Shown: positions 17,278-26,761, counted from the first letter of the stretch. The stretch: DNA of 64,000 nucleotides from Streptomyces sp. F001 (GCF_004187715.1 NZ_QZWF01000005.1:434001-498000); one strand, 5' to 3'. Notes: a model not told the origin generated them from the letters alone. Made by a program: numbers and translations.

Positions 17278-17901
17278 ATGAGTCACATCGGACGCGCGGC
17301 CGAGCCTGACAAGCAAACGTTGCGACGAGAAATCCTCGCAGTGAGAGACAGGTTGCCTGCGGATGACGTACAGGCGGTCTCGGCCGCGTTGGCCCAGCGT
17401 GCGCTGGATCTGCCCGAACTGGCGCAGGCAGGCACCGTGGCGGCGTACGTCTCCGTGGGGAGCGAACCCGGAACGCTCGCCCTGCTCGACGCACTGCACT
17501 CCCGGGGCGAACGCGTCCTGCTTCCGGTGCTTCTGCCCGACAACGACCTGGATTGGGGCGCATACGCCGGACAGGGCTCCCTCGCGCGCGTCCAACACGG
17601 CGGGAAAATGGCCCTCTTGGAGCCCGTCGGTGAGCGCCTCGGACCGGACGCGGTGACCGCCGCCGACGTCGTCCTGCTGCCGGGGCTCGCGGTCGATGCG
17701 CGCGGGATGCGTCTGGGGCGCGGCGGAGGCTCGTACGACCGCGTGCTCGCACGCCTGGAGGACGCGGGCGTCCGGCCGGCGCTGGTGGTGCTCCTGTACG
17801 ACTCCGAGGTCGTCGAGCGTGTCCCCGCTCAGGCGCACGACCGGCCGGTGCACGCGGTGGTGACGCCATCGGGGGTCCGCCGCTTCACCGGCGACTCGTA
17901 A
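17278..17901 (+). CDS. 5-formyltetrahydrofolate cyclo-ligase
   Basis: A 207-residue protein. KQTLRREILAVRDRL at the N-terminus, the LPGLAVDARGMRLGRGGGSYDR loop (about residues 140-161, substrate and ATP binding) and VHAVVTPSGVRRF at the end are diagnostic. It returns 5-formyl-THF to 5,10-methenyl-THF using ATP. ATG 17278 is chosen because GGGAG lies 6 bp upstream; ATG 17245 has no RBS. A palindromic terminator follows. Confidence 0.9.
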   Translation: MSHIGRAAEPDKQTLRREILAVRDRLPADDVQAVSAALAQRALDLPELAQAGTVAAYVSVGSEPGTLALLDALHSRGERVLLPVLLPDNDLDWGAYAGQGSLARVQHGGKMALLEPVGERLGPDAVTAADVVLLPGLAVDARGMRLGRGGGSYDRVLARLEDAGVRPALVVLLYDSEVVERVPAQAHDRPVHAVVTPSGVRRFTGDS

Positions 17902-17915
17902 CATTTGTCAGGCGA

Positions 17916-17947
17916 AAGGGCCCTCCACGCGCGCGTGGAGGGCCCTT
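17916..17947. terminator. Perfect palindromic terminator
   Basis: AAGGGCCCTCCACGCG is followed directly by its exact reverse complement, giving a 14-bp stem with a 4-base CGCG loop. It sits between the convergent cyclo-ligase and penicillin acylase-family genes and should act in both directions. Confidence 0.85.
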
Positions 17948-17969
17948 GGCGTCGCTCGCCGTCAGCGGC

Positions 17970-20726
17970 TCACGGCTTCAGTACGAGCGTGTCGCCGGTG
18001 CTCTCGTCGACCGCCTGCCGGGAGAAGGACCAGTCCAGCAGCTCGCCCTTGGCCCACTTGCTCGTCTGGTCGGTGTAGTGGGCGTTGTAGGCGTGCCCCG
18101 AGGCTCCGGTGAGGTTGATCCACTTCGACTTGTCGAGGTCGTCGAGGTTGACCACCATCCGCATCGACGGCACCCAGACGACGCCGTAGCCGCCGGCGGC
18201 GTTCCAGCCGCTCGCGTTGACGGTCGCCTCGCCGCCACTGAGCTTCCAGGGGCCGCGGTTGAGGGCGTACTGCAGGAAGCCGGGGCCGTCGGTGCCGAGG
18301 GTCTGGTTCTTCAGGAACAGACGGTGCAGCCGGCCCCAGCTCCAGGTGTCGATGTCCTTGCCGAGCTTGGCGGTCAGCTCCCAGCGGGCGTCGATCATGG
18401 CGCGCTTGAACAGGTCGTCGCGGTTGTCGGCGCCGGGGCGGGTGAGCGAGGCGGGCGTCTTCCACCAGTCGCTGTCCTCGTCGTCCATGAGGCTGCGCAC
18501 GACCTCGAACCAGCGGTCGCCGCCGTCCGGCTGCGCCTGGTCGGCGTCACGCGCCCCGCATTCGCGCACCCGGCGCTCCTCGTCCGCGGGACCGGTGGTG
18601 TCGACCGGCTCGACCCACAGGCACTGGCCCTTGACGCGCAGCTCCTTGGGCAGCTTGTGGCCGAACGCGAGCTTGAGGACGTTGCGCCAGACCGAGTTGA
18701 AGTAGGCGGCCGCCGCGGAGTCGGCGTCCTGGGTGTAGTCCCAGCCCTCGAGGAGCTTCTGGGCCTCGCGGACGTCCTTGTCACCGACGTCGATCTTCAG
18801 CAGCTGCGGCACGAGCAGCTTGGCGATCTCGCTGGAGTTGTCCAGCTGCATCTGGCGCATGTCCTCGGTGGAGACCTTGCCGCCGCCCTTGATCTTGGAC
18901 TCGATCAGGTCGGCGATCCGCTGGCTGCGGGCGCCGTAGCCCCAGTCCGTGGTGAGCGTGTAGGGGTAGTCCTTGTCCACGACGGCCTGGTTGGCGGTCA
19001 CGATGTAGCCGCGGTCCGGGTTGTACTCGTAGGGCAGCTCGTCCTGGTCGATGTAGTCGGTCCAGCGGTACTTGGCGTCCCAGCCCGGCGCCGGGATCGA
19101 GCCGTCGTGGCCCTGCGCGCGCGTGGGGATCTTTCCGGGCAGGGTGTAGCCGATGTTGTCCTGGGTGTCGGCGTAGACGAGATTCTGCGAGGGCACGTCG
19201 AACAGGGCGGCCGCCGCGCGGAAGTCGTCCCAGTCGGCCGCCTTGTTCAACGCGAAGACGGCATCCATGGAGGTGCCCGGTTCCAGCGCGGTCCACCGCA
19301 GGGCGATGCCGTAGCCGTCGCCGCGGTCGGGGGCGGCGGTGTCGACGGTGGCCTTCTTGCCGACCTTCACGAGCTCGTCGGCGCGGTCGGACAGCAGGGG
19401 GCCGTTGTTGGTCTCCCGGACGACGATCTCCTTCGAGGTGCCGCCGGCGACCTTGATGGTCTCCTCGCGGGACTCGAAGGGCCTCACCTTGCCGTCGTAC
19501 AGGTAGCCGTCGCCGGTGAGCTTCTCCAGGTAGAGGTCGGTGACGTCGGCGCCGGAGTTGGTCATGCCCCAGGAGATGTCCTGGTTGTGGCCGATTATCA
19601 CGCCGGGCATGCCCGCGAAGGTGTAGCCGGAGACGTCGTACTGGCACTTGTCGGAGACCGTGCGGCAGTGCAGGCCCATCTGGTACCAGACGGACGGCAG
19701 GGAGGCCGACAGGTGCGGGTCGTTGGCCAGCAGCGGCTTGCCGGTGATGGTGTGCTCTCCGCCGATGACCCACGAGTTGGAGCCGATGCCGTTGCCGTTC
19801 ACGCCGACGGCCGTCGGGACGTCCTCCAGGACCTCGTAGAGGCCCGACAGCTGGCTCTGCAGCGCCGACGAGGCGGTCCCGTCCGCGGCACCGGTGCCGG
19901 CGGCCGTGCCGTCCGTGGAACTGCCGTCGGCGTCGTCGCCCCCGTCGAACGTCTGGGTGAGCTCGTCGTACTGGCCCTGCTGGACGATCACCTGGTTCCG
20001 GCTGTACGGGTACTGCGGGTACAGCTCCTCGATCTGCTGGGGGCCGAGACGGCTGGTCATCAGGGAGCGGTCGATCTCGTCCTGCATGTTGCCGCGCAGG
20101 TCCCAGGCCATCGCCTTCAGCCAGGAGACCGAGTCGACCGGGGTCCACTGCTGCGGCTTGTAGTCGTTGGCGAAGCCGAGGGCCGCGTACTCCAGGGAGA
20201 TGTCCTCGCCTTCCTTGCCCTCCAGGTAGGCGTTGACTCCCTTGGCGTACGCCTGCAGGTACTTCTTCGTGGCGGCGGACAGCTTGGTGTCGTACTCCTC
20301 CTTCGCCACCCGGTCCCAGCCCAGGGTGCGCAGGAACTCGTCGTTGTCGACCTGGTCCTTGCCGAACATCTCCGACAGACGCCCGGAGGTCATATGACGG
20401 CGTACGTCCATCTCGTAGAACCGGTCCTGCGCCTGGACGAAGCCCTGCGCCATGAACAGGTCCTCGTCGGAGGAGGCATAGATCTGCGGGATGCCATGCC
20501 CGTCCCGCTTGACGTCGACGGGCCCGGACAGGCCGTCCAGCGTGATCGAACCCTTCGTCTGCGGGAAGGATGCACGGACGGTGCTGATGGACCAGTACGC
20601 CCCGCCCGTGACGCCGCCGACGACGGCCAGCACCAGCACGAGCACGATAAGACGGGCTTTGCGCCCCTTCTTCCTGCCGGACTTGCCGGGCTGCTGACCC
20701 GTTGGAGCGGTGGTGTTGGGGGGCAT
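17970..20726 (-). CDS. Penicillin acylase (S45) family N-terminal-nucleophile hydrolase
   Basis: A 918-residue Ntn-hydrolase precursor. A basic start (GKSGRKKGRKAR) is followed by one membrane helix at about residues 24-45, so it is membrane-anchored or secreted. The self-cleavage site is NGIGSNSWVIGG, with nucleophilic Ser near residue 316 at the start of the mature beta chain. Start ATG 20726 follows AAGGACAG. The family includes penicillin and cephalosporin acylases and acyl-homoserine-lactone acylases; the substrate here cannot be told. Ala/Gly/Asp-rich low complexity at about 260-285 is probably the excised linker. Confidence 0.9.
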   Translation of the reverse strand: MPPNTTAPTGQQPGKSGRKKGRKARLIVLVLVLAVVGGVTGGAYWSISTVRASFPQTKGSITLDGLSGPVDVKRDGHGIPQIYASSDEDLFMAQGFVQAQDRFYEMDVRRHMTSGRLSEMFGKDQVDNDEFLRTLGWDRVAKEEYDTKLSAATKKYLQAYAKGVNAYLEGKEGEDISLEYAALGFANDYKPQQWTPVDSVSWLKAMAWDLRGNMQDEIDRSLMTSRLGPQQIEELYPQYPYSRNQVIVQQGQYDELTQTFDGGDDADGSSTDGTAAGTGAADGTASSALQSQLSGLYEVLEDVPTAVGVNGNGIGSNSWVIGGEHTITGKPLLANDPHLSASLPSVWYQMGLHCRTVSDKCQYDVSGYTFAGMPGVIIGHNQDISWGMTNSGADVTDLYLEKLTGDGYLYDGKVRPFESREETIKVAGGTSKEIVVRETNNGPLLSDRADELVKVGKKATVDTAAPDRGDGYGIALRWTALEPGTSMDAVFALNKAADWDDFRAAAALFDVPSQNLVYADTQDNIGYTLPGKIPTRAQGHDGSIPAPGWDAKYRWTDYIDQDELPYEYNPDRGYIVTANQAVVDKDYPYTLTTDWGYGARSQRIADLIESKIKGGGKVSTEDMRQMQLDNSSEIAKLLVPQLLKIDVGDKDVREAQKLLEGWDYTQDADSAAAAYFNSVWRNVLKLAFGHKLPKELRVKGQCLWVEPVDTTGPADEERRVRECGARDADQAQPDGGDRWFEVVRSLMDDEDSDWWKTPASLTRPGADNRDDLFKRAMIDARWELTAKLGKDIDTWSWGRLHRLFLKNQTLGTDGPGFLQYALNRGPWKLSGGEATVNASGWNAAGGYGVVWVPSMRMVVNLDDLDKSKWINLTGASGHAYNAHYTDQTSKWAKGELLDWSFSRQAVDESTGDTLVLKP

Positions 20727-20936
20727 CGCTGTCCTTGCTGTCCTAACGCGAGCGGCAGGTCGGGCTGTGACTTTGAATGAGCGCTGGAGCAACCATAGGC
20801 GCAGGGCCCGACGGGCCTTGACGCGGACTGGGGAACCAGCACGGACGGACGTTCGATCTTGCCCTGGCAAGCGTCAAGAAATCGTCAAGAGTTAGGTAAG
20901 GTAACAAAGTAACTGCACCAGGGAAGGGAACGGCCG

Positions 20937-22442
20937 CTGAGTATCCACGACCTCAATGAGCTCCTGCTCGTCTGCTCGATCGTCCTGCTCGTCGCCGTGT
21001 CCGCGGTCCGGATCTCCTCGCGCAGCGGGCTCCCCAGCCTGCTCGTCTATCTGGGCATCGGCGTCCTCATGGGCGAGGACGGGATCGGCGGCATCCACTT
21101 CGACAACGCCGAGCTGACCCAGGTCATCGGGTACGCGGCCCTGGTGGTGATCCTGGCCGAGGGCGGCCTGGGCACGAAGTGGAAGGAGATCAAACCGGTC
21201 CTGCCGGCCGCGACCTCGCTGGCTCTGGCCGGGGTCGCCGCGAGCGTCGGAATCACAGCTGCGGCCGCGCACTATCTCGTCGGGCTGGAGTGGCGTCAGG
21301 CGCTCATCATCGGGGCGGTCGTCTCCTCAACGGACGCGGCGGCGGTCTTTTCCGTACTACGGAAGATCCCGCTCCCCGCGCGCGTGACGGGCACGCTGGA
21401 GGCCGAGTCCGGCTTCAACGACGCTCCCGTCGTCATCCTGGTCGTCTCCTTCTCCGCCGTCGGCCCGATCGAGCACTGGTACGTGCTGATCGGCGAGATA
21501 GCGCTGGAGCTGGCCATCGGCGCGGCCATCGGTCTCGCGGTGGGCTGGCTGGGCTCGTGGGGGCTGCGACACGTGGCCCTGCCCGCCTCCGGCCTCTACC
21601 CGATCGCCGTCATGGCCATCGCGGTCGCGGCGTACGCGGCGGGCGCGCTCGCGCACGGCAGCGGCTTCCTCGCCGTCTACCTCGCCTCCATGGTGATGGG
21701 CAACGCACGACTCCCGCACTGGCCCGCCACGCGCGGGTTCGCCGACGGGCTCGGCTGGATCGCCCAGATCGGCATGTTCGTCCTGCTCGGTCTGCTGGTC
21801 ACCCCGCACGAGATAGGCGACGACATCGCGCCCGCGCTCGTCATCGGGCTCGTGCTGACCATGGTGGCCCGCCCGCTGAGCGTCGTGCTCTGCCTCCTGC
21901 CGTTCCGGGTGCCGTGGCGGGAGCAGACCCTCATGTCCTGGGCCGGGCTGCGCGGCGCCGTGCCCATCATCCTGGCGACGATTCCCGTGGTCAGCGATGT
22001 CGAGGACAGCGACCGGATCTTCAACATCGTCTTCGTCCTGGTCGTCGTCTACACCCTGATCCAGGGGCCGACGCTGCCCTGGGTCGCCCGCAAACTCCAC
22101 CTGGGCGACGAGTCCGGGGCCGCCGACCTCGGGATCGAATCGGCACCCCTGGAGCAACTGCGCGGGCATCTGCTCTCTGTGACGATCCCCACCGAGTCGA
22201 AGATGCACGGAGTCGAGATCAACGAGCTGAGGCTGCCGGCCGGAGCCGCGGTCACCCTCGTCGTGCGGGAGGGCACATCCTTCGTGCCATTGCCCACGAC
22301 GGTGCTGCAGCGCGGCGACGAACTCCTCGTGGTGGCCACGGATCCGGTCCGGGACGCGGCGGAGCGGCGACTGCGCGCGGTGGGCCGCGGCGGCAAGCTG
22401 GCGGGCTGGCTGGGCGTGAACGGCGCCGGGGCGGAGCGTTAA
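20937..22442 (+). CDS. CPA1-family cation:proton antiporter with TrkA-C domain
   Basis: A protein of about 501 residues with some 12 membrane helices and the CPA1 motifs SSTDAAAVF and ESGFNDAPV (the ion-binding Asn-Asp pair). A cytoplasmic RCK-C/TrkA-C domain follows at the C-terminus (about residues 395-480). The best start is a CTG at 20937: an AAGGGAA site precedes it, and the frame from it (SIHDLNELLLVCSIVLLVAV) supplies the first membrane helix. Starting at GTG 20997 would delete that helix. It exports Na+ or K+ in exchange for H+. Confidence 0.88.
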   Translation: MSIHDLNELLLVCSIVLLVAVSAVRISSRSGLPSLLVYLGIGVLMGEDGIGGIHFDNAELTQVIGYAALVVILAEGGLGTKWKEIKPVLPAATSLALAGVAASVGITAAAAHYLVGLEWRQALIIGAVVSSTDAAAVFSVLRKIPLPARVTGTLEAESGFNDAPVVILVVSFSAVGPIEHWYVLIGEIALELAIGAAIGLAVGWLGSWGLRHVALPASGLYPIAVMAIAVAAYAAGALAHGSGFLAVYLASMVMGNARLPHWPATRGFADGLGWIAQIGMFVLLGLLVTPHEIGDDIAPALVIGLVLTMVARPLSVVLCLLPFRVPWREQTLMSWAGLRGAVPIILATIPVVSDVEDSDRIFNIVFVLVVVYTLIQGPTLPWVARKLHLGDESGAADLGIESAPLEQLRGHLLSVTIPTESKMHGVEINELRLPAGAAVTLVVREGTSFVPLPTTVLQRGDELLVVATDPVRDAAERRLRAVGRGGKLAGWLGVNGAGAER

Positions 22443-22711
22443 GGGTGTGTTTCATACGGTTCACACCACCGCCAATCGCAGGCGAACAGGCCCAAGGTGC
22501 TCGTTTTCACAGGTGCACCAGCCGTTGACCCCTGTACGATGAAGGCGGACCTTGATCGAACCAACTCTGCCTGACGCAGAGCTGGCGCGACCGTATGGCG
22601 GCCGGGACGCCTCCCTCAGTGGGCGCCGGTATCTACCGCAGTTCCGCGCAAGAGGACAGCTCTCGGCGCACCCGCACGGGCGCGCTACCAGGCGGCAGAA
22701 AGGCACAGGCC

Positions 22712-24001
22712 GTGGCATCCACGGTCACGCCGTCGAAGGACTCGCCGGCCCCCTCCTCCCGCCCGGGATACGGGCAACTGCTGCGCACCCGTGGCGCCTG
22801 GACGTTCCTGCTCCCCGGTTTCGCGGCGCGCCAGCCGTTCGCGATGCTCACGATCTCCATCGTGCTGCTGGTGCAGCACACCACCGGCTCGTACGGCGTG
22901 GCAGGCGCCGCCGCGGCCGTCACCGGCGTCTCCATGGCGCTGTTCGCGCCCTACAGCGGCCGCCTGGCGGATCGCTTCGGGCAGCGCGCCGTACTGATCC
23001 CCGGCGTGCTGGTGCACACGCTGTCCGGCCTCACCCTGACGGCGCTCGCGCTGGCGGACGCCCCCCTGTGGGCGCTGTTCGCGGCCGCCGTCCCCACCGG
23101 CGCCTCGGTCCCGCAGATCGGCCCCATGGTGCGCGCCCGCTGGGGAGTGAGGCTCAAGGACTCGCCACTGATGACGACGGCGGCGGCGTTCGAGTCGGTC
23201 ACGGACGAGCTGACCTTCGTCGTCGGTCCACTGCTCGCCACCGCGCTGTGCACCGCCGTGAACCCGGCCGCCGGCCTGGTGACGGAGGCGTCACTGACGC
23301 TGGTCGGAGGTCTGCTGTTCGCCGCGCAGAAGGGCACCCAACCCGCGGTCGCCGCCGGTGGGCACGCGCGCGTGCAGCCCGTTTCCGCGCTCCGGGTCCC
23401 CGGGGTGCGTGTTCTGATCGTGGCCTTCCTGGGCATCGGCTCCGTCTTCGGCGGCATGCAGGTGTCGCTGGCCGCCTTCACCGAGTCGATCGGCGAGCCC
23501 GGCCTGAACGGCGTCCTGTACGGGACCTTCGCCGCCGGCAACATGCTCTCCGGCATCGCCTGCGGCGCCATCGCATGGAAGGCGGCCCCCCAACAGCGCC
23601 TGGTCGTCGGATACGCGGCCCTCGCCCTGGCCACCTCCGGCCTGTGGGCGGCACACTCGGTGCTCCTGCTCGCAGGTCTCGGCCTCCTGGTCGGCATGTG
23701 CATCGCGCCCGCCCTGATCACCGGCTACACGCTGGTCGAGGGGCTGGTTCCGGCCGGGGCGCGCACCGAGGCCTTCACCTGGCTGACCGGCGCGGTGGCG
23801 CTCGGCCAGGCGGGCGCGGTCACGGTGGCCGGACAGTTGGAGGACCGCTTCTGGAACGGCGCCGGGTTCCTCGTTCCGCTCGGCGGCACGGCGCTCGCCC
23901 TGGCGACGCTGGTGGCGCTCCGCTCGCAGCTCACGGCACGGTCCCACAGCCGCACCGTCGCGCGTGGCGTCGGTCACCGCACGCCGGTCGCAGTGGACTG
24001 A
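22712..24001 (+). CDS. MFS transporter
   Basis: A 429-residue major facilitator protein with 12 predicted membrane helices. The loop 2-3 motif GRLADRFGQR (about residues 80-90) is present. GTG 22712 has an AAAGG site and gives a short soluble N-terminus. The frame is open further upstream to about 22595 without a better RBS, so the start is uncertain. The 269-bp stretch before it holds no other gene that I can support. No substrate is assignable. Confidence 0.85.
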   Translation: MASTVTPSKDSPAPSSRPGYGQLLRTRGAWTFLLPGFAARQPFAMLTISIVLLVQHTTGSYGVAGAAAAVTGVSMALFAPYSGRLADRFGQRAVLIPGVLVHTLSGLTLTALALADAPLWALFAAAVPTGASVPQIGPMVRARWGVRLKDSPLMTTAAAFESVTDELTFVVGPLLATALCTAVNPAAGLVTEASLTLVGGLLFAAQKGTQPAVAAGGHARVQPVSALRVPGVRVLIVAFLGIGSVFGGMQVSLAAFTESIGEPGLNGVLYGTFAAGNMLSGIACGAIAWKAAPQQRLVVGYAALALATSGLWAAHSVLLLAGLGLLVGMCIAPALITGYTLVEGLVPAGARTEAFTWLTGAVALGQAGAVTVAGQLEDRFWNGAGFLVPLGGTALALATLVALRSQLTARSHSRTVARGVGHRTPVAVD

Positions 24002-24069
24002 ACCCGAGGAATACGTCACTATGGACCGTCGTTAGCACTCATCGAGTAAGAGTGCCAGGAGGAAGACAA

Positions 24070-24372
24070 GTGCCGACCTACCAGTACCAGTGCACCGAGT
24101 GCGGCGAGGGCCTCGAGGCGGTGCAGAAGTTCACCGACGACGCCCTGACCGAGTGCCCCAACTGCGGTGGCCGCCTCAAGAAGGTGTTCTCCGCCGTCGG
24201 CATCGTCTTCAAGGGCTCCGGCTTCTACCGCAACGACAGCCGCGGCTCCTCGTCGAGCAGCTCGCCGGCGTCGTCGAAGCCGTCGACCTCGTCCTCGTCG
24301 ACGCCGTCCTCCTCGTCCTCGGACTCGAAGGCGTCGGGCACCGGCACCTCGGCCGGCAGCACCGCCGCCTGA
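24070..24372 (+). CDS. FmdB-family zinc ribbon protein
   Basis: A 100-residue protein. The N-terminal 40 residues form a zinc ribbon with two Cys pairs (QCTECGEG and CPNCGG), as in FmdB-type putative regulatory proteins. From about residue 58 on it is a Ser-rich disordered tail. Start GTG 24070 follows a strong AGGAGGAAG site. Its function is not established; it is often found near mscL and mechanosensitive or folate genes in actinomycetes. A hairpin terminator follows. Confidence 0.88.
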   Translation: MPTYQYQCTECGEGLEAVQKFTDDALTECPNCGGRLKKVFSAVGIVFKGSGFYRNDSRGSSSSSSPASSKPSTSSSSTPSSSSSDSKASGTGTSAGSTAA

Positions 24373-24385
24373 TTCACCCGCACGG

Positions 24386-24413
24386 GACCCTGCCGTCGTA
24401 CGGCGGCAGGGTC
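24386..24413 (+). terminator. Hairpin terminator after the FmdB-family gene
   Basis: GACCCTGCCG and CGGCAGGGTC form a 10-bp perfect stem with an 8-base loop, beginning 14 bp after the stop codon. The next gene on the same strand begins about 60 bp later and would then need its own promoter. Confidence 0.7.
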
Positions 24414-24471
24414 TTCGGTGTTTTCGGCACCGGCCCGTACGCGTCGCCGGGTGCCAGCTACTGTGCTGGTC

Positions 24472-25305
24472 ATGGCGAACGCAGAGATCGGTGTAATCGG
24501 CGGCTCCGGCTTCTACTCGTTCCTCGACGAGGTGACCGAGCTCCAGGTGGAGACGCCGTACGGGCCGCCCAGCGACTCCCTCTTCCTCGGCGAGATCGCC
24601 GGCCGACGGGTCGCCTTCCTGCCGCGGCACGGACGCGGCCACCATCTTCCGCCGCACCGGATCAACTACCGGGCCAACCTGTGGGCGCTGCGGTCGCTCG
24701 GGGTTCGCCAGGTGCTCGGCCCGTGCGCGGTGGGCGGGCTGCGGCCCGAATACGGGCCGGGCACGCTGCTCGTCCCGGACCAACTGGTCGACCGTACGAA
24801 GTCCCGGATGTCGACGTACTTCGACGGGTTGCCGCTGCCCGACGGCACCGTGCCGAACGTGGTGCACGTCTCGCTGGCCGACCCCTACTGCCCGGCCGGA
24901 CGGGCCGCCGCGCTGAAGGCGGCGCGTGGGCGGGACTGGGAGCCCGTGGACGGCGGCGCGCTGGTCGTGATCGAGGGGCCGCGCTTCTCCACCCGTGCCG
25001 AATCGTTGTGGCACCGGGCGCAGGGCTGGGCGGTAGTGGGCATGACGGGCCACCCGGAGGCGGCGCTCGCCCGCGAACTCGAGCTCTGCTACACGTCGCT
25101 GAACCTGGTCACCGACCTGGATGCCGGCGCCGAGACCGGAGAGGGCGTCTCGCACGACGAGGTGCTCCGGGTGTTCGCCGCGAACGTGGACCGGCTGCGG
25201 GGCGTGCTGTTCGACGCGGTGGCCGCACTGCCCGCGAACGACGAGCGGGACTGCCTGTGCACGACGGCGCTCGGCGGGATGGATCCGGGGTTCGCGCTGC
25301 CGTAG
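24472..25305 (+). CDS. mtnP: S-methyl-5'-thioadenosine phosphorylase-type purine phosphorylase
   Basis: A 277-residue PNP/MTAP family enzyme. GGSGFYSF at the N-terminus binds phosphate, and LPRHGRGHHLPPHRINYRAN (about residues 45-64), PDQLVDRTKSR and EGPRFSTRAES are the nucleoside- and phosphate-binding signatures. It releases purine bases from MTA or related nucleosides in methionine salvage. ATG 24472 is the only good start. The stop codon lies within the first unit of a 27-bp tandem repeat. Confidence 0.9.
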   Translation: MANAEIGVIGGSGFYSFLDEVTELQVETPYGPPSDSLFLGEIAGRRVAFLPRHGRGHHLPPHRINYRANLWALRSLGVRQVLGPCAVGGLRPEYGPGTLLVPDQLVDRTKSRMSTYFDGLPLPDGTVPNVVHVSLADPYCPAGRAAALKAARGRDWEPVDGGALVVIEGPRFSTRAESLWHRAQGWAVVGMTGHPEAALARELELCYTSLNLVTDLDAGAETGEGVSHDEVLRVFAANVDRLRGVLFDAVAALPANDERDCLCTTALGGMDPGFALP

Positions 25306-25364
25306 CGCGGTGCGGGCTTCGCGCTGCCGTAGCGCGGTGCGGGCTTCGCGCTGCCGTGGCGCGG
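25291..25364 (+). repeat. 27-bp tandem repeat across the mtnP stop codon
   Basis: The unit starting TTCGCGCTGCCGTAGCGCGG recurs at 25291, 25318 and 25345 (2.7 copies). The first two copies are identical and the third has TGG in place of TAG. The first copy encodes the C-terminal FALP-stop of MtnP; the others are downstream. Because the unit length is a multiple of three, it looks like a slippage duplication of the gene end. Confidence 0.9.
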
Positions 25365-25488
25365 AACGTCCCGTTCGGGTGAGGGAGTTTTCCACAACCT
25401 GTCGGTAGTCCACCTGTCTCAGCGGACTGCGGCGCGAAGCCTCATCGTGGGCTCGCAAGCCGAATCCGCATCGCAGGAGGTGGTCCAC

Positions 25489-26094
25489 GTGTCCCTCTCT
25501 CCCTCGCCTTCTCCCTCTCCGTCCTACGCGGAGCTCTCCCCCTCTCCTTCCGCTCCCCATCCGCATCCGCATCCGCATCCGCCGGGTGGCGACGTGCCCG
25601 CAACGTGCGAGGTGCCGCACTTCGCTCCCGTCCGCGTGCGCGGTGGGCGGTTCCTGCTGCACCGGCTCGTACGGCACCGGCGGCGGGCCCTAGCGGCCGG
25701 GCTCGCGGTGACCGCTGCCGCGCTCGTGGCGGCAGGCCCGCGGGGCCCGGCCGACCCCCATCGCAACGATCAGGCCCGCGGTCATCCGGTGGCGGACCGG
25801 TCGCCGGAGCGCCGACCGGTGGAGCGGGTCTCCGCGCCGGTACGGATCGCCGACGCAGCCACGGTGCGGCTGCTGCAGCCGGGCGACCGGGTCGACGTCG
25901 TCGCCGCCGAGGAGACGGCGACCGGCGGAGAGGCCGGCGTGATCGCGCGCGGGGCGCTGGTGACCAAGGTGCCCGAGCCGCTGGACGGTGAGGTCGACAG
26001 CGGTGCGCTGGTGGTGCTCTCGGTACCGCGTTCCACCGCGGCCCGTCTCGCCGGGGCGAGCGCCACGGCGCGACTGGCGGTGACGTTGTGCTGA
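25489..26094 (+). CDS. SAF-domain protein, RcpC/CpaB-like
   Basis: A 201-residue protein. The N-terminus is a Ser-Pro then His-Pro repeat tract (about residues 1-40), then a basic stretch (HRLVRHRRR), a membrane helix (AGLAVTAAALVAAG, about 70-84), then a C-terminal beta-rich RcpC-type SAF domain (VSAPVRIADAATVRLLQPGDRVDVV). RcpC/CpaB proteins belong to Flp/Tad pilus assembly, but no pilus genes are near, so a role there is doubtful. Start GTG 25489 has an AGGAGGTGG site. Confidence 0.75.
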   Translation: MSLSPSPSPSPSYAELSPSPSAPHPHPHPHPPGGDVPATCEVPHFAPVRVRGGRFLLHRLVRHRRRALAAGLAVTAAALVAAGPRGPADPHRNDQARGHPVADRSPERRPVERVSAPVRIADAATVRLLQPGDRVDVVAAEETATGGEAGVIARGALVTKVPEPLDGEVDSGALVVLSVPRSTAARLAGASATARLAVTLC

Positions 26095-26235
26095 ACCGAA
26101 CCTTGCGAAGGGGGCGCCATTTACCGTCAAGTCCCTCGTTCCAGCTACCGGATTGGACAGTGCCGCCTCGCCCTGACGTAGGTTGCGGAGCTGTTTGTTC
26201 CACAACCTGTGCGTGTGACGAGGAGAGGCCACGAG

Positions 26236-26712
26236 GTGAGCGAGAAGAAGGAACCGGGCGTCTGGGACGGCTTCAAGGCCTTCCTGATGCGCGGGAATGT
26301 CGTCGATCTGGCGGTAGCGGTGGTCATCGGCGCCGCCTTCACCAACATCGTCAACTCGGTGGTGAAGGGCGTCATCAACCCGCTGGTCGGAGCGATCGGC
26401 ACCAAGAACCTCGACAGCTACAGCTCGTGCCTGAAGGGCCCGTGCACGCTGGCGGCGGACGGCTCGGTCTCACGCGGCGTCATGATCCTCTGGGGCTCCG
26501 TGCTGGGAGCCACGCTCAGCTTCGTGATCACCGCGGCGGTGGTCTACTTCCTGATGGTCCTGCCGATGGCCAAGTACCTGGCCCGCGTAGAGGCCCGCAG
26601 GAAGGCGAGGGAGGGCACGCACGAGGTCATCGAGGTGACCGAGCTGGAGGTGCTCAAGGAGATCCGCGACTCGCTGGTCGCGCAGCGCGGCTCGGGCCAC
26701 ACCGAGCATTAG
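26236..26712 (+). CDS. mscL: Large-conductance mechanosensitive channel MscL
   Basis: A 158-residue MscL. The N-terminal helix and TM1 run WDGFKAFLMRGNVVDLAVAV (about residues 10-30), with the conserved GAAFTNIVNSVVKGVINPL pore segment after it. A periplasmic loop, TM2 (LGATLSFVITAAVVYFLMVL) and a charged helical tail follow. It opens under membrane tension to release solutes in osmotic downshock. Start GTG 26236 follows AGGAGAGG; an upstream frame extension lacks homology. Confidence 0.95.
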   Translation: MSEKKEPGVWDGFKAFLMRGNVVDLAVAVVIGAAFTNIVNSVVKGVINPLVGAIGTKNLDSYSSCLKGPCTLAADGSVSRGVMILWGSVLGATLSFVITAAVVYFLMVLPMAKYLARVEARRKAREGTHEVIEVTELEVLKEIRDSLVAQRGSGHTEH

Positions 26713-26761
26713 GCCCGGTTCACAGGGCCCCGGGGGCGATTGTCCGCCGGGCCCTGCCGGC

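Noticed and set aside
17946..20780. A 944-codon plus-strand frame across the penicillin acylase gene
   Set aside because: A shadow frame; the minus strand has a full Ntn-hydrolase with catalytic motif and RBS.
25489..26094. Part of a Tad/Flp pilus operon
   Set aside because: Only a SAF-domain resemblance is present; no CpaA/B/C/E/F or TadC genes lie nearby.
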